Source: CAYZWU01 sp964482235 (lineage in GTDB: Bacteria; Planctomycetota; B15-G4; CAYZWU01). From it: a stretch of 23,608 nucleotides of DNA. The translations under genes were made by a program, and so were the position numbers. The stretch is taken from NCBI GenBank assembly GCA_964482235.1, contig CAYZWU010000070.1, positions 1-23,608 of the forward strand, in the 5' to 3' direction. Below, piece after piece: positions 1 to 7,537 of this stretch; position 1 is the stretch's first letter, and each line of letters opens with the position of its first letter. Under the pieces are notes generated by a model, which was not told the DNA's origin, did not search any database, and worked only from the letters and a program-made list of their open reading frames with translations.

Positions 1-1965
1 GGCGACGGCACATTCCAGCCAGCCGTAAAATACAATATTGCAACCAAGAGTCACACCATAGCGGCCGGTGACCTGGATGGGGACGGCGACCTCGATCTGG
101 TTGTGGGTTGTGGTGGTGGAAGTGGTATCAGGGTGCTGCTTGGCAACGGTGACGGCACGTTTCAGGCAGCTGTTGCATACTATGGCACATATTATTGCTA
201 TTCGATAGCGATCGGTGATCTGGATGGGGATGGCGACCTCGATCTGGCTCTGGCAAATCATGGGAACGACTGCGTCTCGGTGCTGCTGGGAAATGGCGAT
301 GGCACCTTCCAGGCAATGGTAAACTACAGTGCCGGGAACGAGCCCCGCTCTGTAGCGGTCGGCGACCTGGATGGGGATGGCGACCTCGATCTGGTCGCGG
401 CGAATGAAGAGAGCCACAATGTCGCGGTGCTGCCGGGAAATGGCGATGGCACTTTCCAGGCGGCCATGATTTTTTGTACCGGAGAGGGTTGGTCCCCCTT
501 CTCTGTTTCGCTCGGCGACCTGGATGGGGATAACATCCTGGATCTGGCCGTGGCGAATTCCGAGATCGACTATGCCTCGGTGCTGCTGGGACTCGGCGAC
601 GGCACGTTCCAGACATCCGCGAACTACAATGTCGGAATCTACCCTACCTCCGTAGCGGTCGGCGACCTGGACGGGGATGGCGACCTCGATCTGGCCGTGG
701 CGAATTCTTCCGACGACAACATCTCGGTGCTGCTGGGAAACGGCGACGGCACGTTCCAGGCAGCCGTAACATACGGTGCCGGAAGTTCCCCTAGCTCTGT
801 AGCGGTCGGCGACCTGGATGGGGACGGCGACCTGGATCTGGCCACGGCAAACTATAGTAGCGACGNNNNNNNNNNNNNNNNNNNNNNNNNNNNNNNNNNN
901 NNNNNNNNNNNNNNNNNNNNNNNNNNNNNNNNNNNNNNNNNNNNNNNNNNNNNNNNNNNNNNNNNCTCGGTGCTGCTGGGATACGGCGACGGTACATTCC
1001 AGGCAGCCGTGAACTACGGGGCCGGAAGTAGCCCCGCTTCAGCAGCGGTCGGAGACCTGGATGGGGACGGCGACCTGGATCTGGCCACGGCAAACTATAG
1101 TAGCGACGATGTCTCGGTGCTGCTGGGATACGGCGACGGTACATTCCAGGCAGCCGTGAACTACGGGACCGGAGTGAACCCCGCTTCGGTAGCGGTCGGT
1201 GACCTGGACGGGGACGGCGACCTCGATCTGGTCACGGCGAATCTAAGTAGCATCGATATCTCGGTGTTGCTGGGAAACGGCGACGGCACGTTCCAGGCAG
1301 CCGTAGCATACGGTGCCGGATGGGGGGCCTACTCTGTCGCGGTCGGTGATCTGGATGGGGATGGCGATCTGGATCTGGCCACGGCGAATAAATTTGGCTA
1401 TTATTATGGGACTAACGAAGATGTCTCGGTGCTGCTGGGGAATGGCGACGGTACCTTTCTGGAAACCGAAAGACACGATTCCGGAGACGAGTCCTGTTCT
1501 GTTTCGGTCGGCGACCTGGATGGGGACGGCGCCCTGGATCTCGCCGTGGCGAATGATTGGGACGACAACGTCTCGGTGCTGATCAACTCGAGTCAGCCTG
1601 GGCCTGTTCCGGACATCAAAGCCAATGGTTCGGATGGACCGCTGACAATCACGCAGTCAGATAACCTCATCATCGAAGTGATGCTCGATGCCGGACCTCA
1701 CGCCGGCTCTCCGGCGGACTGGTGGATTCTGGCTCACACCCCTCTTGGCTGGTATTGCTATAATCCATCTTCCGGTTGGCAATCCGGCCAAAAGGTCACC
1801 TATCAGGGGGCATTATTTGATCTGGATCCTTACGCTGTCTTGAATATGTCAGGGATTCCGACTGGCGCTTATACCTTCTATTTCGGCGTTGATGGGAACA
1901 TGAACGGCGTCATAGACTACTCTTCTTTGAATTATGACAGCGTTGACATCACCATTACGCCTTGA
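1..1965 (+). CDS. FG-GAP/VCBS repeat protein, 5' end outside the window
   Basis: The frame is open from base 1, so the N-terminus (presumably a signal peptide) lies outside the window. The visible chain is ten FG-GAP/VCBS repeats, each with a Ca2+-loop motif GDLDGDGDLDL followed by a SVLLGNGDGTFQAAV strand pair. Such repeats form the blades of a beta-propeller and are typical of large secreted or cell-surface proteins. The unit is 49 residues (147 nt) with two longer spacings (153 and 165 nt). The repeats stop near base 1590. The last ~120 residues form a different domain (PDIKANGSDGPLTI, then a DWW and GWY-rich stretch, ending in VDITITP) that resembles C-terminal domains of other exported repeat proteins. 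A 100-N gap interrupts the chain without breaking the frame. One repeat has a weakened loop (GDNILDL). The ligand or function is unknown; family assignment is secure. Confidence 0.9.
   Translation, partial: GDGTFQPAVKYNIATKSHTIAAGDLDGDGDLDLVVGCGGGSGIRVLLGNGDGTFQAAVAYYGTYYCYSIAIGDLDGDGDLDLALANHGNDCVSVLLGNGDGTFQAMVNYSAGNEPRSVAVGDLDGDGDLDLVAANEESHNVAVLPGNGDGTFQAAMIFCTGEGWSPFSVSLGDLDGDNILDLAVANSEIDYASVLLGLGDGTFQTSANYNVGIYPTSVAVGDLDGDGDLDLAVANSSDDNISVLLGNGDGTFQAAVTYGAGSSPSSVAVGDLDGDGDLDLATANYSSDXXXXXXXXXXXXXXXXXXXXXXXXXXXXXXXXXXSVLLGYGDGTFQAAVNYGAGSSPASAAVGDLDGDGDLDLATANYSSDDVSVLLGYGDGTFQAAVNYGTGVNPASVAVGDLDGDGDLDLVTANLSSIDISVLLGNGDGTFQAAVAYGAGWGAYSVAVGDLDGDGDLDLATANKFGYYYGTNEDVSVLLGNGDGTFLETERHDSGDESCSVSVGDLDGDGALDLAVANDWDDNVSVLINSSQPGPVPDIKANGSDGPLTITQSDNLIIEVMLDAGPHAGSPADWWILAHTPLGWYCYNPSSGWQSGQKVTYQGALFDLDPYAVLNMSGIPTGAYTFYFGVDGNMNGVIDYSSLNYDSVDITITP
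70..1590 (+). repeat. Tandem 147-nt coding repeats
   Basis: The codon opening each GDLDGDGD motif falls at 70, 217, 364, 517, 664, 811, (gap), 1054, 1201, 1348 and 1513. Spacing is 147 nt in most cases, 153 once and 165 once. Neighbouring copies are nearly identical at the DNA level: 811-865 matches 1054-1108 and 966-1020 matches 1113-1167 base for base. This suggests recent duplication or gene conversion, and it is the kind of sequence that breaks short-read assemblies. Confidence 0.9.
866..965. other. Assembly gap of 100 N
   Basis: Exactly 100 N, the conventional filler for a gap of unknown length. The flanks are the two halves of a repeat unit that also occurs intact at 1054-1167, where only four bases separate the matching halves. 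The true missing sequence is therefore probably 4 nt, or 4 nt plus whole 147-nt units; either keeps the reading frame. Confidence 0.97.
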
Positions 1966-1975
1966 GATGAACGCC

Positions 1976-2007
1976 AAGGGGCCGGGTACATCTTGCCCGG
2001 CCCTTTT
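1976..2007 (+). terminator. Rho-independent terminator after the VCBS gene
   Basis: A perfect 8-bp GC-rich stem (GGGCCGGG at 1979-1986, CCCGGCCC at 1996-2003) with a 9-nt loop is followed by TTTT. Two A-T pairs and one G-T pair extend the stem at its base (1976-1978 with 2004-2006). It begins about ten bases after the stop codon of the VCBS gene. Confidence 0.8.
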
Positions 2008-2048
2008 CGTCACTACTGCCGGAGCGAGAAGACCGGCACAGTTGGCTT

Positions 2049-2255
2049 TCAGCTGGATAATCTGAAGTCACTGAATGGCACGACAATAAGGCCGCCGGCG
2101 TGGAGAAAGACGCCTGATGCAGTCGTCCTTGAGCCGGATCTCCTCTCCGAGCAGGACGATTTCTTTCTTGGCCAGATGTGAAGGAACCTGCGGGACAGAT
2201 CATGATGGTCGATTTTCTTCTCCGGCATCTCGCCAGCAGTTTGGATCCTCGGCAT
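2049..2255 (-). pseudogene. Small unrecognised ORF after the peptidase gene, possibly frameshifted
   Basis: The stretch 2008-2292 has no confident gene. On the minus strand an ATG at 2255 sits 5 nt after a GGAGA ribosome binding site, 37 nt past the peptidase stop, and opens a 68-residue frame. Its start (MPEKKIDHHDLSRRFLH from the second Met) looks protein-like. The protein-like signal then seems to pass to another frame (LAKKEIVLLGEEIRLKDD, rich in G/C-ending codons), and the first frame again looks plausible near its end (GVFLHAGGLIVVPFSDF). This pattern suits a small gene broken by two compensating frameshifts or base-call errors, but chance is possible. I do not recognise the product. 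Confidence 0.25.
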
Positions 2256-2292
2256 ACAGATCTCCGGTCGCAGAAAATGCGGCGCCCCGGCG

Positions 2293-3360
2293 TCAGGCCA
2301 GGAATCCCTCCACGGTGGCCGCGTCGAGGCGCAGAACAGCCGCCTTCAGCAGGCGGACGGCATTGGTGTAGTCGTCGGCGTGGATCAGGCAGTTGCCGCT
2401 GTGGGCGTAGCGCACGGGAACGGCCAGGACCACGGTCGGGACGCCGCGGCCGTGCAGGTGGATCCTCCCTGCGTCGGTGCCGCCCTTGTCCCTCACCAGG
2501 ATCTGGTAGGGGATCCCTTCCTCCTTCGCCACGTCGACCATGAACTGCCTGAGGCCGGGATTCGCGATCATCGTGGGATCGAAGAAGCGGATCTGCACGC
2601 CCTTGCCGAGCACGCTCTGGTCGTCGTCGCCGTTCTTGCCGTAGGTGTCGGAAGCCGGGGCGCCCTCGAGGATCACGGCCACGTCAGGGTCGACCACCGC
2701 GGCGGCGGTCCTCGCCCCGCGAAGCCCCACCTCCTCCTGGACGGTGGCGGCGCCGTACAGGGTGCAGGGGAAGCCTTCCACCGCCTTCATCGTTTCGATC
2801 ACCATGGCGCATCCCGCCCGATCGTCGAAAGCCTTGCCGCCCAGGATCTTGCCGTCGTTCATCGTGAAGAAGGGGCTGTGCGGGGCGATCCACTGCCCCG
2901 GCGCGAAACCCATCTCCTCGGCTTCCGCCTTCGACGATGCCCCCACGTCGACGGCCATGTCGTCGAGCTTGAGGATCTTGTTCCGCTCCTTCTCCTTGAG
3001 GAGATGGGGTGATTTGCTGCCGATCACGCCGAAGAGCTTGCCTCCCGGCGTCCTGACCTGCACCCTCTGGCCGGGAATGATGTGATTCCACCAGCCGCCC
3101 ACGGTGACGAACTTCAGATAGCCTTCCTTCGTGATCGTCCTGACCATGAAGCCGATCTCGTCTGTGTGTGCGGCCAGCATCACTTTCGGGCCGGCGGCGG
3201 TCCCCTCCCTGCGGAAGATCAGGCCGCCCATGCGGTCCCGGATCAGCTCCGCCCTGTCCTTCAGCTCCTCCATGAAAATCCGGCGCACCTCGCCCTCGTC
3301 GCCCGATACGCCATCCGCCTCGGTCAGGCTGCTCAGTAGGTTCAGTGAAGCGGAATTCAT
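2293..3360 (-). CDS. M42 family metallo-aminopeptidase (FrvX/YsdC-like)
   Basis: Cytosolic two-metal aminopeptidase of the glutamyl aminopeptidase/PepA-TET class, which trims N-terminal residues from peptides. The ATG at 3360 was chosen because GGAGGTGATC lies directly in front of it; this gives 355 residues, normal for the family (about 340-370). The metal ligands and catalytic residues can be followed in order: H65 and D67 in AHTDE, D180 in the AFDDRAG motif, the Glu pair E209-E210 in TVQEEVG, E232 in VILEG, the GGTDAG loop near 293, and H320 in RYAHS. A longer frame from 3405 exists but has no ribosome binding site. The gene runs alone on the minus strand, divergent from topA. Family assignment is certain; substrate preference is not visible. 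Confidence 0.93.
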   Translation of the reverse strand: MNSASLNLLSSLTEADGVSGDEGEVRRIFMEELKDRAELIRDRMGGLIFRREGTAAGPKVMLAAHTDEIGFMVRTITKEGYLKFVTVGGWWNHIIPGQRVQVRTPGGKLFGVIGSKSPHLLKEKERNKILKLDDMAVDVGASSKAEAEEMGFAPGQWIAPHSPFFTMNDGKILGGKAFDDRAGCAMVIETMKAVEGFPCTLYGAATVQEEVGLRGARTAAAVVDPDVAVILEGAPASDTYGKNGDDDQSVLGKGVQIRFFDPTMIANPGLRQFMVDVAKEEGIPYQILVRDKGGTDAGRIHLHGRGVPTVVLAVPVRYAHSGNCLIHADDYTNAVRLLKAAVLRLDAATVEGFLA

Positions 3361-3446
3361 GATCACCTCCCTCTCCAAGATGCAGGTTGTACGGCTGTCC
3401 GGCACCAGGCCGTCTTCGGTCCTTTGCCGACCCGGGCAGTGATATC

Positions 3447-3470
3447 AAAAAAAAAGTCGCTGTGCCAGCG
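3447..3470 (-). terminator. Possible terminator or attenuator upstream of the peptidase gene
   Basis: Read on the minus strand, a short stem (CGCTG, GCA loop, CAGCG; 3458-3470) is followed after two bases by nine T residues (3447-3455). It lies about 90 nt upstream of the peptidase start, so it would either stop antisense transcription leaving the topA side or act in the peptidase leader. The stem has only five pairs, so the call is weak. Confidence 0.35.
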
Positions 3471-3591
3471 TTGAGCAGGCCGTCAAGACGAACTCAAGGA
3501 TTTTCCTCCGAATCGTCGAAATCAGGGATTATGGACCGCGTCTGGATAGTGAGCGGCGTGTCGTCTTCACCCTCGGCGAAATGAAATCTTG

Positions 3592-3620
3592 TTGACAGCG
3601 CCAATTTCAGAGGCTATCGC
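3592..3620 (+). promoter_or_regulatory. Possible sigma-70-type promoter for topA
   Basis: A perfect TTGACA lies at 3592-3597. A weak -10 (TATCGC, 3615-3620) follows after 17 nt. Transcription would start near 3627, about 80 nt before the topA ATG. The -35 is good, the -10 poor. Confidence 0.4.
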
Positions 3621-3708
3621 TGGCCCGATCGGATCTGCGTCGAACGGCCATGGGGCCGGAAAACGCCCCGGTCCAGGTCATTGATGAAGAAATGGAGAGC
3701 CTTTCACC

Positions 3709-6021
3709 ATGGGCAAATCCCTGATAATTGTAGAATCGCCGGCCAAGGCGAAGACGATCAACAAGTTCCTCGGCCGCAAATATGTGGTCAAAGCCTCTAT
3801 GGGCCACGTCCGCGACCTTCCGAAGGGCAAGCTCGGGATCGAGATCGAGGAGAACTTCGAGCCCAAGTACCAGACGATCCGCGGCCGCGGCAAGACGATC
3901 GCGGCTCTCAAGAAGGTGGCCAAGACGGCAACCGAGGTCTATCTCGCCCCCGACCCCGACCGCGAGGGCGAAGCGATCGCCTGGCACCTCGTCCACGCGC
4001 TGAAGCTCGAGGATGAGAGGACCTTCCGGGTGACCTTCAACGAGATCACCAAGAACGCGGTGAAAAAAGCCTTCGAGGATCCGGGCAAGATCAGCATGGA
4101 CAAGGTCTATGCCCAGCAGGCCCGGCGGATCCTGGACCGCATCGTGGGCTACAAGCTGAGCCCCCTTCTCTGGGAGAAGATCGCCAGGGGACTCTCCGCC
4201 GGCCGCGTGCAGTCCGTGGCGGTCCGCCTCATCGTTGAGCGGGAAAGGGAAATCCAGAAGTTCAAGCCCGAGGAGTACTGGACGATCTCCGCAATGCTGC
4301 GGAAGGGGGAGGGCAGCGAGCCGTTCCAGGCCGATCTCCGCAAGGTTTCTGGTAAACCGGTCGAGATCCCGGACAAGGCCGCTTCCGACGCGATCCTCGA
4401 GAAGCTCGACAACTTCCCCTTCGTCATCAAGAAAGCGGGAAAGAGCAAGAAGTCGGAGAAGGCCCTGCCTCCCTTCTCCACGAGCCTGATGCAGCAGCAG
4501 GCATCGATCCAGCTCAGATTCAGCACGCGCAAGACCATGCTGATCGCCCAGCAACTGTACGAAGGCGTCGATCTTGGATCCGAGGGCTCCGTCGGCCTCA
4601 TCACCTACATGCGAACCGACTCGTTCCGCGTGGCGAACGAGGCGCTTGACGAGTGCCGGGCGCTGATCCAGGACACCTTCGGCGAGAAGTACCTGCCCGG
4701 GAAGCCCAACAGCTACGCGTCGCGCAAGGGGGCCCAGGCCGCCCACGAGGCGATCAGGCCCACCCAGGTGGCCTACTCGCCCGACAAGATCAAGCAGTAC
4801 CTGACCACGGACCAGTTCAAGCTTTACAACCTTCTCTGGAAGCGGTTCGTGGCCTCCCAGATGACACCGGCGCTCTTCGATCTGACCACCCTGGACATCG
4901 AGGCCGGCGAGCTGACCTTCACCGCCCGGGGCAAGGCGATGACCTTCGACGGTCACACGAAAGTCCTCGGTCGCGAGCGCGACAAGAAGAACCAGGCCCT
5001 GCCTCCTTTCCTGCAGGAGGGGGACGTCCTGGATCGTCAATCGGTCGACGCGAACCAGCATTTCACCCAACCGCCGCCGCGGTTCTCCGAAGCGACGCTG
5101 GTCAAAGCGCTGGAAAAGAAGGGAATCGGCCGCCCCAGCACCTATGCCAACATCATCTCCACCATCCAGGACCGGGGATACGTGCTCCTCATGGAGCGGA
5201 AGTTCCACGCCACGGAGCTCGGGGACATCGTGACAGCCCAGCTTGTGAGCCACTTTCCCAAGCTGATCGACACGGAGTTCACCTCGCGGATGGAAGACAA
5301 CCTCGACGGCATCGAGGCCGGGGACCAGGACTGGCTCGACGTGCTCCGCGATTTCTACACCCTCTTCGACTCGGACCTCGAAAAGGCCCGGGAGAACATG
5401 ACGAATCTCAAGAAGAACCCCGAGCCGGCAGACCGCGACTGCGACCAGTGCGGCAAGCCGATGGTCTACAAGCTGAACAAGAGAGGGCGCTTCATCGCCT
5501 GCTCGGGCTATCCGGAGTGCAAGAACACGATCTCCATCGCCTCCAAGGATGCGCCCGAGAAGGAGAAGCCGATCCCCACGGACGAGAAGTGCGAGAAGTG
5601 CGGCGCGCCCATGGTGATCCGTTCCGGCCGGCGGGGCAAGTTCATGGCCTGCTCCGCCTATCCCAAGTGCCGCAACACCGTGTCGGTGGACGCGAACCTG
5701 AAGCCCGTCAGGCCGAAAACCACGGACATCGAGTGCGACAAGTGCGGGGCGCCGATGGCGGTGAAGTACAGCCGCCGCGGCCCCTTCCTGGCCTGTACCG
5801 CCTTTCCGAAGTGCCGGAACGCCAAGCCCCTCCCCGACGAGCTCAGGGAGGAGCCGAAAGAGATCGACCGCGACTGCCCCGAGTGCGGCAAGAAGCTCGT
5901 GATCCGCAGCGGCCGCAGGGGAGAGTTCGTGGCCTGCTCCAACTATCCGACCTGCCGCTTCACCGATTCGACCGTTCCGTCGACGGTGGATTCCGGCACC
6001 GGCTCCGAGGAAAAGGAGTAG
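3709..6021 (+). CDS. topA: DNA topoisomerase I (type IA)
   Basis: Relaxes negatively supercoiled DNA by cutting one strand through a tyrosine-phosphate link. The 770-residue chain is complete. An N-terminal TOPRIM domain opens with SLIIVESPAKAKTI and carries the metal-binding D82-P-D-R-E-G-E88. GLSAGRVQSVAVR follows, then the active-site tyrosine Y300 in GLITYMRTDS, HEAIRPT, and the FSEATLVKALEKKGIGRPST motif. From about residue 578 there are four C4 zinc fingers of the Topo_C4_zn type, each starting CxxCG and ending in a CSxYPxC-like motif, which bind single-stranded DNA. GGAGAG at 3694-3699 lies 9 nt before the ATG. The gene is alone on its strand, with possible promoters before and after it. 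Nothing essential is missing. Very secure. Confidence 0.98.
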   Translation: MGKSLIIVESPAKAKTINKFLGRKYVVKASMGHVRDLPKGKLGIEIEENFEPKYQTIRGRGKTIAALKKVAKTATEVYLAPDPDREGEAIAWHLVHALKLEDERTFRVTFNEITKNAVKKAFEDPGKISMDKVYAQQARRILDRIVGYKLSPLLWEKIARGLSAGRVQSVAVRLIVEREREIQKFKPEEYWTISAMLRKGEGSEPFQADLRKVSGKPVEIPDKAASDAILEKLDNFPFVIKKAGKSKKSEKALPPFSTSLMQQQASIQLRFSTRKTMLIAQQLYEGVDLGSEGSVGLITYMRTDSFRVANEALDECRALIQDTFGEKYLPGKPNSYASRKGAQAAHEAIRPTQVAYSPDKIKQYLTTDQFKLYNLLWKRFVASQMTPALFDLTTLDIEAGELTFTARGKAMTFDGHTKVLGRERDKKNQALPPFLQEGDVLDRQSVDANQHFTQPPPRFSEATLVKALEKKGIGRPSTYANIISTIQDRGYVLLMERKFHATELGDIVTAQLVSHFPKLIDTEFTSRMEDNLDGIEAGDQDWLDVLRDFYTLFDSDLEKARENMTNLKKNPEPADRDCDQCGKPMVYKLNKRGRFIACSGYPECKNTISIASKDAPEKEKPIPTDEKCEKCGAPMVIRSGRRGKFMACSAYPKCRNTVSVDANLKPVRPKTTDIECDKCGAPMAVKYSRRGPFLACTAFPKCRNAKPLPDELREEPKEIDRDCPECGKKLVIRSGRRGEFVACSNYPTCRFTDSTVPSTVDSGTGSEEKE

Positions 6022-6087
6022 AGTCCGGCCCGCAGCGCTTCCGTTCGGCTCCGCGTCGGGTCTGCACCCCGCCCCCTCGTAGGTTTT

Positions 6088-6119
6088 TTGTTCCTCCCTC
6101 ACCGGCAGGGCCGTATAAT
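6088..6119 (+). promoter_or_regulatory. Possible promoter for the AAA ATPase gene
   Basis: A perfect TATAAT sits at 6114-6119 in the 225-nt space between topA and the ATPase gene. The -35 is poor: TTCCTC at 6091-6096 (17-nt spacing) or TTGTTC at 6088-6093 (20-nt spacing). It would leave a leader of about 120 nt before the ATG at 6247. Confidence 0.4.
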
Positions 6120-6246
6120 TCCCTTACGGTTTCTCCTTAGATATTGCACGCGGCACGATTGGGAGCCCGCCCGATTCTGACCTCGGATCATGCGAGACGG
6201 TCTCCTGGTCGAGACGAGCCGTCCAGTGGTGAAAGCGAGGTGCTGC

Positions 6247-7467
6247 ATGATCCTGCGTTTCCGTATCAAGGGATTCAGATCCTTCGCGTCTGCCGAGATC
6301 CCTCTCAAAGCGCTGAGCATCGTCTTCGGCCCGAACGCGTCGGGAAAGAGCAACACCTTCGAAGCCATGCGGCTTCTCCAGGCCATGGCAGCGCACCCCA
6401 CCCTCTCCGATGCGATCACCGGCCAGAGCGGCACGGCGCTCGAGGCGTTCCGGCTTCCGGAAAGCGGCCTCTACAGCCTGCTGGCGCAGAAGACGATCTC
6501 CCTGACCCTGGAGGCAGACGTCCAGCTTTCCAGCCACACCATCTCCTTCGTGGAGAGCATGGTCCGCGATGCCGGAACCGAGAGCAGCCGGCGAAAGGTG
6601 ACGGAGAAGTTTTTGAGCTACTCGATCACCGTGGAGTTCGAGACAGCCAGCGGTCATCTCGAGGTGAAGGACGAATGCCTCAGGGCCATCCGCCGCGACG
6701 GCAAGAAGAGGCCGGGCCGCGAGCCTTTCCTCCTCAAGACGGCCGAAGGCATCAAGGCGCGCATGGAGGGACAGGACCAGACCGTGCCGAACCGCTCCTC
6801 TTCTCCGGGCAGCGCGGTCTCGGCGCCCTTCTACACCCCCCATCACCCCCATATCGCCGCCTTCCGGGAGGAGATCGCCCGGTGGAGCTTTCATCACCTT
6901 TCCCCCTCCGTCCTGGCCGACGACTCGCCGCTCCAGGAAACGGGCAAGCCCGGCCAGGCCGGCGAGAACGTGGCGGCCTGCCTCCACACGCTGAAGTTCG
7001 TCGATCCGGCCGGCTTTACCGAGCTGAACCACGCCCTGAGCGAGCTGGTTCCCGGCGTGGACGGCGTCGAGGTGGAGCGGACCGGCAGCGGAACGATCCG
7101 CCTCCTGGTGCGCGAGGAGGGGCGGATCGTGCCGGCGCGCCTGGCCTCGGCCGGCACCTTGCGCGTCATCGGTCTTCTCACAGTGATCTGGTGCGGTCCG
7201 CCCGATTCGGTCATCGGACTGGAAGAGCCTGAAAACGGTGTTCACCCGGAAAGGCTGAAGAGGCTGGCCGCCATCATGCGGCAGCGGACGGGGCGCGACA
7301 AGCGGCAGATCATCATCAACACCCATTCGCCGCTGCTTGCCGATCTCTTTTCCAAGGACCATCTCGTGCTATGTAGAAAGACGGACGGTGCCACCAGCTT
7401 CCTGCCGGTGGAAACGATCGAGCCTCTCTTCCGGCAGCCCGAGATCGATCGGACCATGATGGCATAG
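6247..7467 (+). CDS. AAA family ATPase (AAA_21/SMC-like), orphan
   Basis: Predicted P-loop ATPase of the RecF/SMC-like group (AAA_21; COG4637/COG1106-type). The ATG at 6247 follows an AGCGAGG ribosome binding site and gives 406 residues beginning MILRFRIKGFRSF, the usual first strand of these proteins; a longer frame from 6190 adds an unlikely N-terminus. Walker A is GPNASGKS at residues 28-35. Walker B with the signature GLEEPENG is at 324-331, and the H-loop NTHSP is at 358-362. There is no C-terminal TOPRIM nuclease, so it is not an OLD-type nuclease, and no nuclease or toxin partner lies next to it. It heads three plus-strand genes (70 and 46 nt gaps). Its role is unknown; DNA-linked functions are common in the family. 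Confidence 0.88.
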   Translation: MILRFRIKGFRSFASAEIPLKALSIVFGPNASGKSNTFEAMRLLQAMAAHPTLSDAITGQSGTALEAFRLPESGLYSLLAQKTISLTLEADVQLSSHTISFVESMVRDAGTESSRRKVTEKFLSYSITVEFETASGHLEVKDECLRAIRRDGKKRPGREPFLLKTAEGIKARMEGQDQTVPNRSSSPGSAVSAPFYTPHHPHIAAFREEIARWSFHHLSPSVLADDSPLQETGKPGQAGENVAACLHTLKFVDPAGFTELNHALSELVPGVDGVEVERTGSGTIRLLVREEGRIVPARLASAGTLRVIGLLTVIWCGPPDSVIGLEEPENGVHPERLKRLAAIMRQRTGRDKRQIIINTHSPLLADLFSKDHLVLCRKTDGATSFLPVETIEPLFRQPEIDRTMMA

Positions 7468-7537
7468 CAGTCGGGCGCACCGGATTCGATCGCAACCTGG
7501 CAGCGCACCGCGCGCACCGATCTCCGAGGTTTGGACC

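Larger units (their letters stand above)
3361..3708. other. Divergent intergenic region between the peptidase gene and topA
   Basis: 348 nt without a gene. It holds the peptidase ribosome binding site at its left end, a minus-strand hairpin plus T-run (3447-3470), a possible topA promoter (3592-3620) and a GGAGAG ribosome binding site at 3694-3699. No further structure stands out. Confidence 0.7.

Noticed and set aside
70..1590. Regularly spaced repeats as a CRISPR array
   Set aside because: The 147-nt units are coding, in frame and translate to propeller blades; there are no unique spacers of uniform length.
3607..6102. 831-residue open frame antisense to topA, longer than topA itself
   Set aside because: It is the mirror of topA's GC-rich codons. 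Its product is low-complexity (Leu, Gly, Arg, Val, Asp-rich) with no domain, and topA on the other strand is unmistakable.
6124..7362. Long antisense frame across the ATPase gene
   Set aside because: Same mirror effect; no domain, no ribosome binding site, and Walker motifs are on the plus strand.
6247..7467. ATPase as part of a known anti-phage system
   Set aside because: No partner nuclease, toxin or reverse transcriptase is adjacent, so the assignment would rest on the ATPase alone.
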